A model generated the notes under the pieces. It saw nothing but the letters and a program-made list of their open reading frames with translations, ran no database searches and had not been told where the DNA came from. 60,000 nt of DNA from Strigamia acuminata (Eukaryota > Arthropoda > Chilopoda > Geophilomorpha > Linotaeniidae). Positions 43,679 through 57,958 of this stretch are shown piece after piece (position 1 is the first letter of the stretch; each line of letters starts with the position of its first letter). The DNA lies in NCBI GenBank assembly GCA_949358305.1, contig OX442317.1:64001-124000 (forward strand). The letters are read 5' to 3'. Made by a program: the position numbers and the translations under genes.

Positions 43679-45303
43679 TTCGGCTATTTCCACCAGTTTC
43701 TCGCGACGGTCCTTAAATCACAACATTTAATTACGGTATTTAATTAAGAAATTAATTAATTTCCTTGTCGCTTCGTGCAAACTCACTCGAATCGTCACGA
43801 CCAAGAGCGGGACTAGTTTATTGTCGCAAAATTGACACCGAGTATTTAAATTGGAGTCCTCGGCCGTCCAATTGCTCATTATTTCTTCGTCGTAAAGCAC
43901 GCAGCCGCAAGTGTGGCATCGCGAACACGTGTTCATCAGAACCTCCATTCCCGCGCCGGTGGAAGACGACGGTGTAAGCCTGCACTCTGATGACGATGAC
44001 GATGAAAGTAAAAATATAAAATTAAAATAAAAAAAATTCCATTTCCTCACGAATTCCTTAGTACCGGTATTTTTGACGAGACCGAGAGTGCGCACCCTTT
44101 TGGCCTCGCCGAGCATCGCGTCGATTTCGTGAGGCGCTAAATCCTTTGCAATTGCGGGTTGGTTCGTCCTCTGGTCGATTTCCACCGTCGACTCTGTCGC
44201 TGTCGCTGTCGCTGCCGCTGCCGCTGCCGCTGTCGCTGTCGCTGTCGCTGACCCTGCTCCCGCTCCCACCGCCGCTACTTCTTCAAACGATTTGTTTATC
44301 CCGGACGTGGTCGAAATGGCTTCCCTGATTTCGCTCAGTTTGCACGCCATCGAAGTGGCGGCCGACTTCAAGCTGCCAAGAATGTCGGTCTTGCGTGGCG
44401 ACTGATTAAAGGCCGATCGCAGACTGGCCAGGCCCGAAAAACTGGCCGAAGCCAGAGAAGAAGAATTATTCTGCTGCTGCGTATTGGTCAAAGCGGCGGA
44501 TGACGATCGATGGATGGGATTCAGACGCAATTCAGGCGCGTGTGAGAACGTCGCGCTGCGAGTCACTTTGGGAGCGTTCGAAGCCCGATCGCTCGTATCT
44601 TCTTTGAGGCCGCTTAATATTTGAGCGTCGTTGCCGAAGCTGTCGGAGCGCAGCATCTGCTCGTCGTCGTCGTACCGATCGGAGAGCGTCAGCAGGGCGC
44701 GATGATGACGAGAGACCGCCGCCGCTCGCCGATGGTGCCACCTCAACCCGATCGCGTTGCCTAATTCTTCGTCGTAGCACGTGGACGTGGACCCCGTCAT
44801 GAGAACGCCGGCCGAGCTGTCGACTGAGGATGATTAAAATTTTTTAAGAAAATTTTAAAATATTTTAAAAAAATTTTAAAAAAATTTTAAAAAAATTTAA
44901 AAAAATTTTAAAAAAAAATTTAAATTTTTTTTAAAAAAATTTAAAAAAATTTAAAAAAATTTTAAAAAAAAATTTAAAATTTTTTTAAAAAAAATTAAAA
45001 AAATTTAAAAAAATTTATTTATTTATTTATTTATTTCTTTGCACCGATATCCTGGCGGCTCGTGCTCTCTAAACAACTGACGGACGAACGGACGATCGTC
45101 CGCAACCGAGAGCGCAAGTGATCGGATTCGGCAAAATCCACGTCTTCAAATCTCAAGATCCGATTGACTTTTGCCTTGCCGGCTGCTACACTTTTAAATG
45201 ACTCCACTTCGGTCATCGGCGTCGAACTAATACTGGAAGAGCTTTTCTGCGTTTCGTCCGTGTTCATCGAGTTGTAGCCTTTTCATCAATAAAATACATA
45301 ACA

Positions 45304-45368
<65 letters not shown>

Positions 45369-46056
45369 GCGGTACCGTAATAAAAAAATTAATAGAGTAC
45401 CTGTGCTCGCCCCGTCCTCGCAATCGCAATCGCTGTCCGATGGGCGCGGACGAGAACCCCGTTTCAACAGAGCCACCCCTATTATCACGTTTCGAAGTTT
45501 ATTCCACAGAAGATAGGCGTTCGTGTTGCACGCCGGCCACGTACTCTCGTAAACGGCCTGCAATACATACATACTTGAAGTATTTAAAATACAAACAATA
45601 CAATAGAGTACATAGATAAGTTACGTATTTCACGACGTATTTTCATTTTATTCTTAATTTTATTCTTACTTTATTGTAAAATCCGTACGTTATCGCATTC
45701 GGTTGTATCCCATTACGCTTCATCTCAGCCAACAGCTTGACAGCCAGCACGGGTTGGCTGTACTGGCCGCACAGCTGCATCAACACCCGATAGCAAACCT
45801 CGTCGGGCGGGAAAAGACCAACCGACTGCGAGCTGACGAGGATGTCGTATGCCGTCTGCAGCGCTTTGGCTTTCGACGAATGCGACTGGACGAAAGCCGG
45901 CAAATGGATGAACCACAACGTGTAGCAGTAGCTCACCAAACATTTGGACCATAAAATCGGTTTTTCCGAGTGTCGTTTAGCAATCTTGCGTCAAGAAATC
46001 AAAATAATCAATCAATGTATTGAATTTAATGAAATTTAATTTAATGTAATGTATTA

Positions 46057-46090
<34 letters not shown>

Positions 46091-47709
46091 TACCTGTCTG
46101 GCACTTTTGATCTCTTGTTTGGTCCTCTTGGCGAGAGGACTGCCCGGTATGGGCAAACACTTGCTCAGCGGCGAAACCCACGTTCTCACAAATTGCTTCT
46201 CGTGATAGAACGACGCGTTCAAATTACCGAAACCCGTACAAGTGTACGCAACGTTCGCTTCGATCGGTTCCGGCGGCAAAATAAACACGGTGCGTTCGCT
46301 AATCGACAAACAAATTAATTAATTTAAATTAAATTAATTAATTAAAATTAAATTAATTAAATTAATTAAATTTAAATTAGATTAATTGTCACCTTTGAAC
46401 GTCGGCCTCGAGAAGACGAAACTCCTTTTCGGGCAGATCCACGTCGATCTTTTCCGTGCACTCGTCGAAAAAGGCCAAACTCACGTCTTTGTCGGATACA
46501 AAAGAGCGCTCTTCTATAAAGCGGCAAAACATCTGCGTCTTGACGAGCAGATTGTAGAAACGGTGGTGCGCCTTGTCGCGGCTTTTGAGAAAACCTTGAA
46601 TGTCGAACAGGGAGCTGCAGTCTGTGGCGGCGATGGTGGGCGCTTGTGTGATCGGCTGAAGAAACGAACGAAATCCTTTCAACACCGATGCAGTGAAACG
46701 CAAAAACGCTTCTTGAATGTCCAACTCTATCGCCCTCTACGGAATTAGAAACGAATTAGTAAGAACACAGAAGAAATTAGTCATTACTCTGTATTCAGAA
46801 CTAACTCATCAACTCACTCACCTCTTCTCTTTTCGATTTGAAATCTCTTTCTATCGTTTGATTTTCTTGAGTTTGCACGTATTCCCGTTGCTTGGCCTGG
46901 TTGTCGAGTCGCTTCATCCGTTCCATTATTCCGATTATGGTACTCCTCAAGATTCGAGCCGGTTTCTTGGGTAGTAGTTTGGTCGTTATAAATTTCTTTT
47001 CTTCGGCACTAAATTAATTAAATTTAATTAAATTTAATTAAATTTAATTAAATTTTATTAAATTTAATTTAATCTAATTTAATTTCAACAATTTTTCTTC
47101 TTTTTCTCCTTCTTACACCGATATCGTGTTGGTATCCAAATCGACGCACGTGATGTCGCTCGGCGGGTCGTACAAATCGAAATATCTCGAATCGACGCCC
47201 ACTATGAAAGCCATGGGAGCGCTGAGCACGTCCGACAAACCGAGCGGACAGAGAGGAATGTAAGGGCATTGCCAGTGGAAGGGAAATATCATCTTTAAAC
47301 GAGACGAAATCGTTCGTAATGATTATTTCAAATGTGTTTACTCATGTACCATCAAAACGGCTTCGGCAACGCTCGTGAGAACGTCCGGCCGCAACGAGTG
47401 GATGAGGATCTTCTGTTCAGTCAGCGCAAACAACAGCAGCAAAAGGCAATCGTCAGCGCTCAAATTCTTCAGTAAACGTTGAAACGAAGCGCCACTGAAT
47501 TACAAAAAATAATTAAACTTATTTATTTATTTATTCATTCATTTATTTATATACCTTAGAGGCAGAGGCGAGTCTTCCGGCTGGGCCAACGACAACCTCT
47601 CCGCGTTGTTCAGTTGAATGAGAATTCGGGGGCGTTGTGGCGACGGGAACGGCACTTCCAACATGAAATGAGAAATATATCTACGCAGAAAAAAAAATCA
47701 GTCAATCAG

Positions 47710-47769
<60 letters not shown>

Positions 47770-48232
47770 CGATTCTGTCACCTCTCGACGGGAATGTTTT
47801 GCGGGCCGCCGATCGACGTTCTGTACAAAAACAGCAGAAACTTTTCAAACGTGTCGAAAAACGGCCACCGAGATAATATGCAAATGCATTTATTAATGTT
47901 CAAAGTTTCGCTGGCCTCGTCCCAACACAGCGTTTGTTTTTGTTCTGCGGTAATTGGGTTCGACATCCGTTCGTAGAACGTCACCGCGGCTCCATACACC
48001 TTCGATTAAAGCAAATAATGTATCAATTGTACTACTAGTCTAAAACGCGCTTTTACCTTTTCAACGGTGTGCGACGTCAAAACAAAAGTCGAAAACACTG
48101 GGACCGGATTTCTAGCTTTGGCCGGCCAACATTCTACGGTCGCCCCCATCGGCAAACAAAACAAAGGCACGGACGGAGGCAAATCAAAATCGTCGTGCTG
48201 AACGACGGGAAACTGTTCCAAAACAGCTACAG

Positions 48233-48271
<39 letters not shown>

Positions 48272-49122
48272 AATAAATAAAAACTGTACAGAATTACAGT
48301 TTACACATTTCACCTGGTTTGTAAGCTATTGAATTTGCTTTGTTCATCGACTTCTTGTAACACAGATACACGTCGGAGCCGACCTACGTCAATAAAAAAT
48401 CAATCAATCAATCAATCAATCAATCGTTAGGTTGTACTATCTATTTTATTTACCATTCCCTTGTTCAAATTCTTGGGAATTGTGCAAAATGTGTGCGGCG
48501 GAACTTCTCCCTAAGCGATCGCAAATCAAACTTGAATTTTAATCAAACTTTTTTTTTAATTTTTTTTAATTTCTACTTTATTGGTTAAAGTGACGCAAAT
48601 GTCCATGACCACCAGCTCGTTGCACGGTGCCGTTTCCGATGCGCGCCTGTACGTGATGTACGTTTTCGATCCGCCGTTATTTACGTTGGCCGGGCGGCCG
48701 CTGGGAGTCGAGAAAATCACGTCGCTGTCGGGCAAGACTCGCTCCTTGCCATCGTACAAAACCCTTTAGGGCATTCAAATAATTAACTAATCAAATGGTC
48801 ATCAGATCGTAATCAATCAATCAATTTACCCAATGTCGACGAGCGGAGGTTTGTCACGGCCTCTGCGATAGCACAGAAATACGTTCGGACTGCGAATGCT
48901 GCCGTGATTGAGATCAGCGCACAGACCCGAGACGGTGGTGTCCAACACGTTGAAACCGGGCGGCGGAGCCTCGTCCAGGTTTCGAAATATGACGGCGATG
49001 TCGGTTATGGGCGCTTGGTTGCATTTCACGCTCACGCCTTCCGACGAAAAATCCTCGAGCGGCTCTGGATTCGGCGGCAGGCCTGCCACTACGAAATAGT
49101 CGGCCACTCGACGTTCCTCCAT
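42698..49122 (-). CDS. DENND4: DENND4-type DENN domain Rab GEF
   Basis: DENND4 proteins are exchange factors for Rab10. About 20 exons run from ATG 49122 ([20 protein letters not shown], as in DENND4A-C) through the MABP-like N-terminal part ([17 protein letters not shown]), upstream, core and downstream DENN parts ([78 protein letters not shown]), a PPR-like segment ([20 protein letters not shown], 45.7-45.9 kb), a Ser-rich linker, a zinc-ribbon-like [20 protein letters not shown] with CQFC (43.8-44.0 kb), and the end [14 protein letters not shown] to stop 42698. Simple-sequence insertions add an Asp-Gly run (43629-43680) and an Ala-Thr run (44195-44255). Introns are short and filled with AT microsatellites. 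The paralogue (A, B or C) is not separable, as expected outside vertebrates. Confidence 0.92.
43629..43682. repeat. cgtcgc-type hexanucleotide repeat coding (Asp-Gly)n
   Basis: gtcgccgtcgccgtcgccgt repeats inside the DENND4 frame and gives about eight Asp-Gly pairs. It keeps the frame. Confidence 0.92.
45305..45366. repeat. AAT microsatellite in a DENND4 intron
   Basis: About 20 copies of aat. Similar short tracts of att, tcaa (47697-47768), gaaa (48233-48273) and ataa fill other introns. Confidence 0.97.
47697..47768. repeat. TCAA microsatellite in a DENND4 intron
   Basis: About 16 copies of tcaa with one gtca interruption near the start. Confidence 0.96.
48233..48273. repeat. GAAA microsatellite in a DENND4 intron
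   Basis: About ten copies of gaaa. Confidence 0.95.
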
Positions 49123-49828
49123 CTATTGCAGTGTCAACAAGAAATAAATAAATAAATAAATAAATAACAATACCGTCCGTAGTCGTAGTGTGTGTCATTA
49201 TCTCCTTTCTTTACCTCCTATTTCACTTCACTTCACTTCACTTCTCAACTTACGAACTTACGAACTTACTATAATACGCTACTCGATTTCTTTGCTTTAA
49301 TTACTAGCGTGAGCGCTTCAACGAAACCTGAAATTAATCAACGCCCAATGTTACGCATTAGCAAACGACTCGGTTTCGTCGCCAACCCTCTAATCAACGG
49401 GTCAACCCGAAATAATTGCGCCGGACTCGAACTTACATCATCGTCATCGGTTTGTTTTGACCATCAACCGGTAGCCATTTTGTAAGGCCATTTTGCCCGT
49501 ATCTACTTGCGAGAAAATTCATCCGCGCAGGGAAAAAGAAAAGTGCATCCGCTACGGCGCTACGCAACGTATTTGCTGACGCGATTTGCGTCATATTCAA
49601 AAACAACTCGTGCAAAATAATAAAAATATCCAACGGAATAAATCAATAAATGTAATAAATTTTAATAACAACAACAATAGCTGTCGAGTTTCTGTACATT
49701 TTTTTCCCGTCTAAATTTTATATATACATAATTATTATTTCTTATTATCATTACATATATAAAAAGTAAATAAAATTTGAATAAATAAATAAAGAATTGC
49801 AAACGATTCAATTGCATCGTTTAAAAAA
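49123..49828. other. DENND4 promoter region and FRMD 3' flank
   Basis: No coding exon is supported. The ATG of DENND4 directly follows ctattgcag-like pyrimidine-poor sequence, and a 5' UTR exon may lie near 49300-49500, where GC rises. AT-rich sequence from 49660 to 49800 fits the FRMD 3' UTR. Confidence 0.45.
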
Positions 49829-52060
<2,232 letters not shown>

Positions 52061-52264
52061 AATGATTACTAAATTAAATTAACTACGACTAACAATCAAA
52101 TATGGCAACGTTAACAATATCGCGCACGACTTAAGCGCCACCTTTCGACAAAAACCCTTTTGTTGTGGTTGCCACGAGACGGTGCTCGATCGATCGGGGA
52201 AACCCAAGTACACGTCGGCATAACATAACTTGGACGGGTATCGGTATCGGTGTCGGTGTCGGTG
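52061..52264. promoter_or_regulatory. Bidirectional promoter region, FRMD and CREB3-like
   Basis: The two divergent start codons are 204 bp apart. Short imperfect repeats of ggtatcggtgtc precede the CREB3-like ATG (52236-52262). No TATA box is evident. Confidence 0.58.
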
Positions 52265-53418
52265 ATGGAATCCGAAAATACTATTCTGGATCTTTTATTC
52301 GACGACGCCGATCCCATTTTAAATGGCGAAGAGATATCGATAGTAATTAATGTTTCACCCAATTTTGTACCGTACACAACACATTTAGCCTTTGGTTTTG
52401 TTTTTGTAGGATGACAACAACTGGCTAATGTCGGAGAAGGACGATGTCGCCTTCCCCTTCGGCTTTTCCTTGGACAATATTTTTGGCGATGCGCAAGCAG
52501 AAAGCGATGACACTTCGGCGCGCTCCACCGACTGTCAGTAGTGATGGCGAGCTCGCGAAACAACATTCGAATGACGAATGAATCACTGATTGCAGGTATC
52601 TGTATAACGTTGGAACAACAGCAACCCGCGACCGCGACGTATCGAGAACTGGAATTGACCGATGAGGAAAAACGGCATTTGACCAAAGAGGGGATCGTTT
52701 TACCCACACATTATCCGCTCACTAAAGTACCGCACCTAATCGAATTAATAAAAGAAAATAAAAATAAAAATCGTTTAAAAGGCGGAGGAGAAGGAGCTGA
52801 AGAAAGTTCGACGGAAAATTCGGAACAAAGTGTCGGCTCAAGACAGCAGGAAAAGAAAAAAGCAATACGTGGACGGTCTAGAAAACAGGTAATAACTAAT
52901 AAGGAAAATGAAATAAAGTTGACTTTGACCGTTACGGTAGAGTAAAAATGTGCACGACGCAGAATACGCTGTTGCTGAAAAAAGTGGAGAGTCTCCAGAA
53001 ACTGAATCGGTAGGTATAATATTATATATAGTGTATAATGTATAATGTTGGGTTGGGTTTCATTTTGTTTTCTTGCAGCTCTCTGTCGAGCCAATTGCAC
53101 GAGCTTCGAGCCGCGGTGGCCAATTCGACCAAATCTGCACAAGCCGGTACTTGCGTGCTCGTCCTCTTCCTCTCGCTCGCCCTGTTTCTCGCGCCGACGC
53201 TAAAACGAGCCACCGATCTGCCACCGTCGTTCGCCAACCGGATGGCCGAAAATGCTCGCACTGGTTCTTCGAGGACCTTGTTGGCGTTCGACCTAAAGCA
53301 CACAGTCGCCGAGGACGCATTCAACGCATTCAACGCATTCAACGCTTCCGATTTTGCTTTGGAACGACGAATCGTGCTGCCGAACAAACTCGACGTCAGG
53401 CAGTGGGAGAAGATATAA
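52265..53418 (+). CDS. CREB3: CREB3-type membrane-anchored bZIP transcription factor
   Basis: CREB3 family factors sit in the ER membrane and are released by Golgi S1P/S2P cleavage. Six exons: 52265-52342 ([20 protein letters not shown], acidic); 52410 to about 52535; 52596-52727 ([20 protein letters not shown], a family signature); 52782-52888, the basic region [20 protein letters not shown] with [10 protein letters not shown]; 52941-53009 ([20 protein letters not shown], zipper); 53079-53418 with [13 protein letters not shown], one membrane segment [20 protein letters not shown] and, on the lumenal side, RTLLAF, an RxxL site fitting S1P. A FNA triplet repeats three times in the lumenal tail (53318-53345). 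All junctions keep phase. Which member (CREB3 to CREB3L4) cannot be resolved. Confidence 0.93.
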
Positions 53419-53766
53419 AAGAAGAAAGGCGAAGAAGAGGCGTCTGAACGGAACTTTGATTGGCTATTTACACAATTAAGCATGATCACATTGTACAATA
53501 CTTACAAGTACATTAATTAAGTAATTGAGAATAATAATAATAATTAACTATATATATATATAAACTTGTAACGGTATGTAGAAGTATAAAAAAAATTTGC
53601 AACATCGCGATATATGCTAAACGATTATGAGCAACTTTTGTTCGTTCTTTTGCCGAACACGTGTTTGCATTTTCCATTTAACAGTAGTCGATAGACAATA
53701 TAGAAACTGTTAACTATCACAGGAATTACGAAAACAACGTTGTGTACGAGATGAGCCGGCCTGTCG
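53419..53766. other. Convergent 3' UTR region, CREB3-like and RASA1
   Basis: 348 bp between the facing stop codons, AT-rich with a ta microsatellite (53548-53562). No further exon is seen; both 3' ends must lie here and may overlap. Confidence 0.55.
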
Positions 53767-56700
53767 CTACCGAAGCATTTCCAAGTACTTTTCTTTGTGT
53801 TTCGACAGCATTTCCGTCACGGTCACCAGTTTTTTAATATTCGGCTGAAAATTGAAATTAACGCTTGGTAACAAACAAGTCACAATTCAAGCGCACGTCC
53901 TTAAGAATAAGAAATTCGTACCCTCAATCGAGCCATGTTTTGTAGATCCTGCAAATGAACGACGCAAATGTGATGAAGTGCGGCCAGATCGCGTGCCAAA
54001 TCGATCTTTGCGCCACTTTCTTCGGGTTCCGGTTTTTCGTAAACATTCTGCACGAAATGAATAATAGGCGACAAGAAATGACAATAGCCGCTAATGTCAA
54101 ATTGCACTGTGCAAATATTGTACTCACAGATAACACATCTAGGAACAAAATCATCCTTTCTCTGTGTTTCGTGATGAATGGATTGACGACTTCCATGTAC
54201 GGTTCCTTGCCACCAAATTCCACGAGATTCGCCAAATTCTGAAGGCACTTTGCAACATGAAGGAGACTGCGAGCCGCCATTTCCGTCGGGATTTCTATTC
54301 AATTAAATTAAATCAAATTAAATTAAATTAAATTAAATTAAAAACACGAGTTTGATCCAAATATGAACATACCTGTGATCAAATTGAATTGACGCGGATT
54401 TAGAATAGCCGGGCAGAATAAACGAAGAAATATGAAACCGCTGAAACAAAAACAAATAAATTAATTGATTTAATAAATTCGAGGGCGAGTCAATAATTAT
54501 CCGCAATATAGCCACTAAATGAAGTGAAAGCCTCCCTTCCCTTCCCTTCCCTTCACATTCAGACTACTCTGTAAGTCTGTAACTCTGTATCGCCTGTTTT
54601 GTCCATTCAAGAAAGCATTAAGAGGCCATCGATTCACCTCGAACCAACAACTCAAGGACTGAAGGAAGCGGTGCTCAAACTCAATCTCAAACTTGAGTTA
54701 CTTGATTGTTGCAACAGTGGCTTGCTGCTCACAAGTCTAAACGTGTTTTTCTAAAGGCACAAAGAGGCATAAAGAGTGCAACGATCGAACAAGTAGATCG
54801 TAAAGCAAGGGGAGAGAGATTTTTATTGCATTGCATTGCATTTGCATTGCGGATAATTATTGACTCTATTATATTCACCTGACGACGCGCGTTACGACGA
54901 GCGAGTCGCGTGGCCATTTGGCTCCGACGCTGCGCTGCAAGCAACCGAAAAGGTAGCGCAGCGTCCGAGGGCAAGATTCGACGGACATGAAAATGGAGTC
55001 GATCATTTCTTCGAGAATGTTCAGCAAGTGCTCGGCGTTGAGAACGCTGTCCGACGGGTGTTCCAGCCTCGACGGATTCAATTCGCAACTTTGTTTGCTG
55101 TCTAAAACTTTGAATATCGTTTCTTGCAACGCTTTCTGCAACAAAACGGTGGCAGTGGATCGCATGTATTGGTCCATTAGAGTGGTGGTCAAAGAAGCGG
55201 CTCGAAACAGAGTCGACGTCTCGTCTTCTTTCTTGATTTCGGCGTCGTTCATGGCCTGCAGAAGGTCGGCTTCTCGCGCCTCGTGACGGAACACGCGCAA
55301 CAATGTGGTGGCCAGAGGCGTGCGATCGTGATGGCACACGTCGGCGAGCGCACCCAACGCGTCCATGTGCCGGTCCAATATTAACTTTGAAATGGAACAA
55401 AATAAAAAGAAAAAGAAATAATAAGAAGAAAACGAAAAGAAGAAGAAGAAGAAGAAGAAGAAGAAGAAGAAAATGCTAATAACTTCTTTGAGGGAGCTAT
55501 ATTCCTCTAAAGGCATGATGATTTCGTGCAGATATCGAACTCGCATTCGCATGGAACCCCAGTCCTCTCTGATCGGCGGAGAAATTCCGGACAACTCGTA
55601 CCACTCTTCGATTTCTTCTCCGTTGACGAGACGATTCAATTCCACCGACATTTCGGCTGCGAGAAAGATCAAATAAAATGTATGAAATGAGAAAATACAG
55701 AAAGAAAAAGTTAAAATCAATCAATCAAACAATCAATCATTACCGACTTCCAAATCTTTACATCGTTTGCCTTTATTGTAAACGGTAATTGTAAATGCAA
55801 CAACGTCAGGAGGAATGTCGCTGTAAGAATTGAAAAGAAAGTTAAATCAAAGTTAAATGTAATTCTTAAATTTAATTATTAACTCTAAAACGAATTCCTC
55901 CTCCCATACGGGCTCCGGTCCCTCGCGAACCCGCGTTCGACAAATCTTCACTTGATCGAGAGATAAGATGCAGTACGGATGGGGGCACAGCTTGGTCGGG
56001 ATACGATGAGCTTCGAGGATCGTCACGTGCAGGCTGTACAGTTCCTTAAGGCGTTGAGCGGAAGGATTTTTAGGCATTTGATGAACACAAAGAGGTCGCA
56101 AACTCTGCATCCATTCCTGCAGAGGGGATCCTGTTACTTTAATAATTATTATTATTATTATTATTATTAATAATAACCTGAGCTAAATCGGCCCTGCTGG
56201 CGCACAAGTAGTAGACCGTGCTCAGACAGGGGAGAGCGCGTTCCACCAATTGGAAACAGTTTGGTCGATCGAAAAAACTATCGTCCACCATGTAGAGAGA
56301 GGTGTAACTCAAGTCGATGAGACCTTTCGGTTTGGTCCGCTTGGGATTTTCGTAAAACAATAAATGCTGATCGCTGCCGGTCACCTGCAGAATGAAGTAC
56401 ATGTTTTTCCACTTTTTCCGCTCGCTCTGCTTGTTCAAGTATCCTTTCATTCGAATTCCCTTGTGCTTTTTGCTCAACAATCCGGTTTCTCGACTCTCGC
56501 GCAGAGTGGCGTAGATGTCTTCGCTTTTTCGAGATTTTCGTGCCGCGCTCGAACAACCGGCATCCGCCAAATTCTACGTAAATTAATTAAATTAAATTAA
56601 ATTAATTAATTTATTTATTAATTAATTTATTTAGAATAAATACCTTTACGACCGGCTGACCCAACACGCTGCCTTCGAAAATCTGTTCCATTTTATAACG

Positions 56701-57779
56701 ATTGATGATCGATTCCAACGTTTCGAAGCAACGTCCGCCCATAGAAAACCAATTGCCTTTGTTCTCGATACGAAATCTCTGGATCGTATTATGAATGTGG
56801 AAGAACAGAGAATAATCTCCGGGAGAATTGTCGCTCGGTCGAACCAAAAAACTTCCCGGTCCGGCTTTGACGAGCGCGTCGACGGCTTCCGCTTTCGTAG
56901 CGGTCGCGTGAAACCAAGGCAACACTTGATTCGGGTCGATGTTTTCCTCCTTTTTAAATTAAATTAAATTAACTTAAATTAAATTGAATTGAATTGAATT
57001 GAATTGAATTAAATTACCAGTTCCTCGACCAAATCTTGGTATAGCAAGCCACTCTCGCCAGTCCTGTGTTGCGTGACCCATAGCCAGCCGTCGCCGACGT
57101 CGTTGTGCACAACGAATATGTCTCCTTTTTGAAAACTCAATTCGTCCGTGTCGGGCATCTTGGTGTACGGCAGGCTCGCGACTACCTTACGTTTATGATT
57201 GACTGGCTGCAAAATGAGATGGCATACATTTATTTAAAATTGATTGATTGATTTATTTGTCTAATTTAAGGAATAAATCACCTCGGGCGGTGGAACCGGG
57301 TACTGGAGCCGTTCCTGTTTGAGCAAATCGGCCCAACTCGTGTAGTAGCCGATCAAATCGGCCAGGGAATGAAATTGTCGGCCGCCGATGTAATAATCGC
57401 CACATACGGCGGTTATCCTGAAATGGTTGAGTCCGGCGCTGCCCGAATAGGACAGAACGTACGAACCGGGTCTCCTGTCGCTTTCGCGGATCAGGTAGCT
57501 GCCACATTTGCCAGCTAAACGCAGTCGTTGCTCCGATGTGTACCGATCCAAACGTCCATGATACCAGCTAAAACATTAATCCTTTTTCTTATTCATCTCA
57601 TTCTATACTTCTATTATTAGGTATCGTTCTTACTGATTTTCGGGCGGTGCGTTCAGGGCGGGCACGTTGTCTTCCAGCACGTCCTGTTCACCGCCGAAAG
57701 GATCGAACTCGTCGTTTATCATCTGGGTGGAATCTTCTCCGTGCACGGGATCTCGCCATTGACTGAACATGTCGACCAT
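53767..57779 (-). CDS. RASA1: RASA1 (p120 RasGAP)
   Basis: RASA1 switches Ras off by stimulating GTP hydrolysis. From ATG 57779 (MVDMFSQWRDPVHGEDSTQM) the domains come in family order: SH2 (WYHGRLDRYTSEQRLRLAGK, then GSYLIRESDRRPGSYVLSYS; 57.25-57.57 kb), SH3 (VVASLPYTKMPDTDELSFQK, 57.0-57.2 kb), second SH2 (PWFHATATKAEAVDAL, GSFLVRPSDNSPGDYSLFFH; 56.64-56.95 kb), PH (GYLNKQSERKKWKNMYFILQ; 56.17-56.57 kb), C2 (LHVTILEAHRIPTKL; 55.5-56.1 kb) and RasGAP (54.0-55.38 kb; DETSTLFRAASLTTTLMDQY, the FLR-motif exon near 54.4 kb, VQNLANLVEFG-type sequence CLQNLANLVEFGGKEPYMEV). It ends HKEKYLEMLR at 53767. The long Gly/Pro-rich N-terminus of vertebrate RASA1 is absent. Introns of 60-110 bp. Confidence 0.95.
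54500..54870. other. Longest RASA1 intron
   Basis: Between GAP-domain exons lies about 400 bp of sequence with ccctt repeats (54530-54552) and no coding match, much longer than the other introns of this gene. A 14 bp motif, ggataattattgac (54848-54861), is repeated inverted at 54493-54506, one near each intron end. Confidence 0.55.
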
Positions 57780-57958
57780 TTCCTTAATCGATCAATGCCG
57801 CGCGCGCACCCCGCGCGAGGGAGCCACCGGACGCACAAAGACGAGCGCGCGGGATTGCTGGGAAATACGAGGAGCTAAACTTTCTTTCTCATGATTTCTT
57901 TTTTATTCCTTTATTGATATGTACAGATTTTAGATATATATATAAAATATATCTAAAA

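Noticed and set aside
52111-52707. 198-codon minus-strand frame
   Set aside because: It overlaps the promoter and first exons of the CREB3-like gene antisense, and shows no domain.
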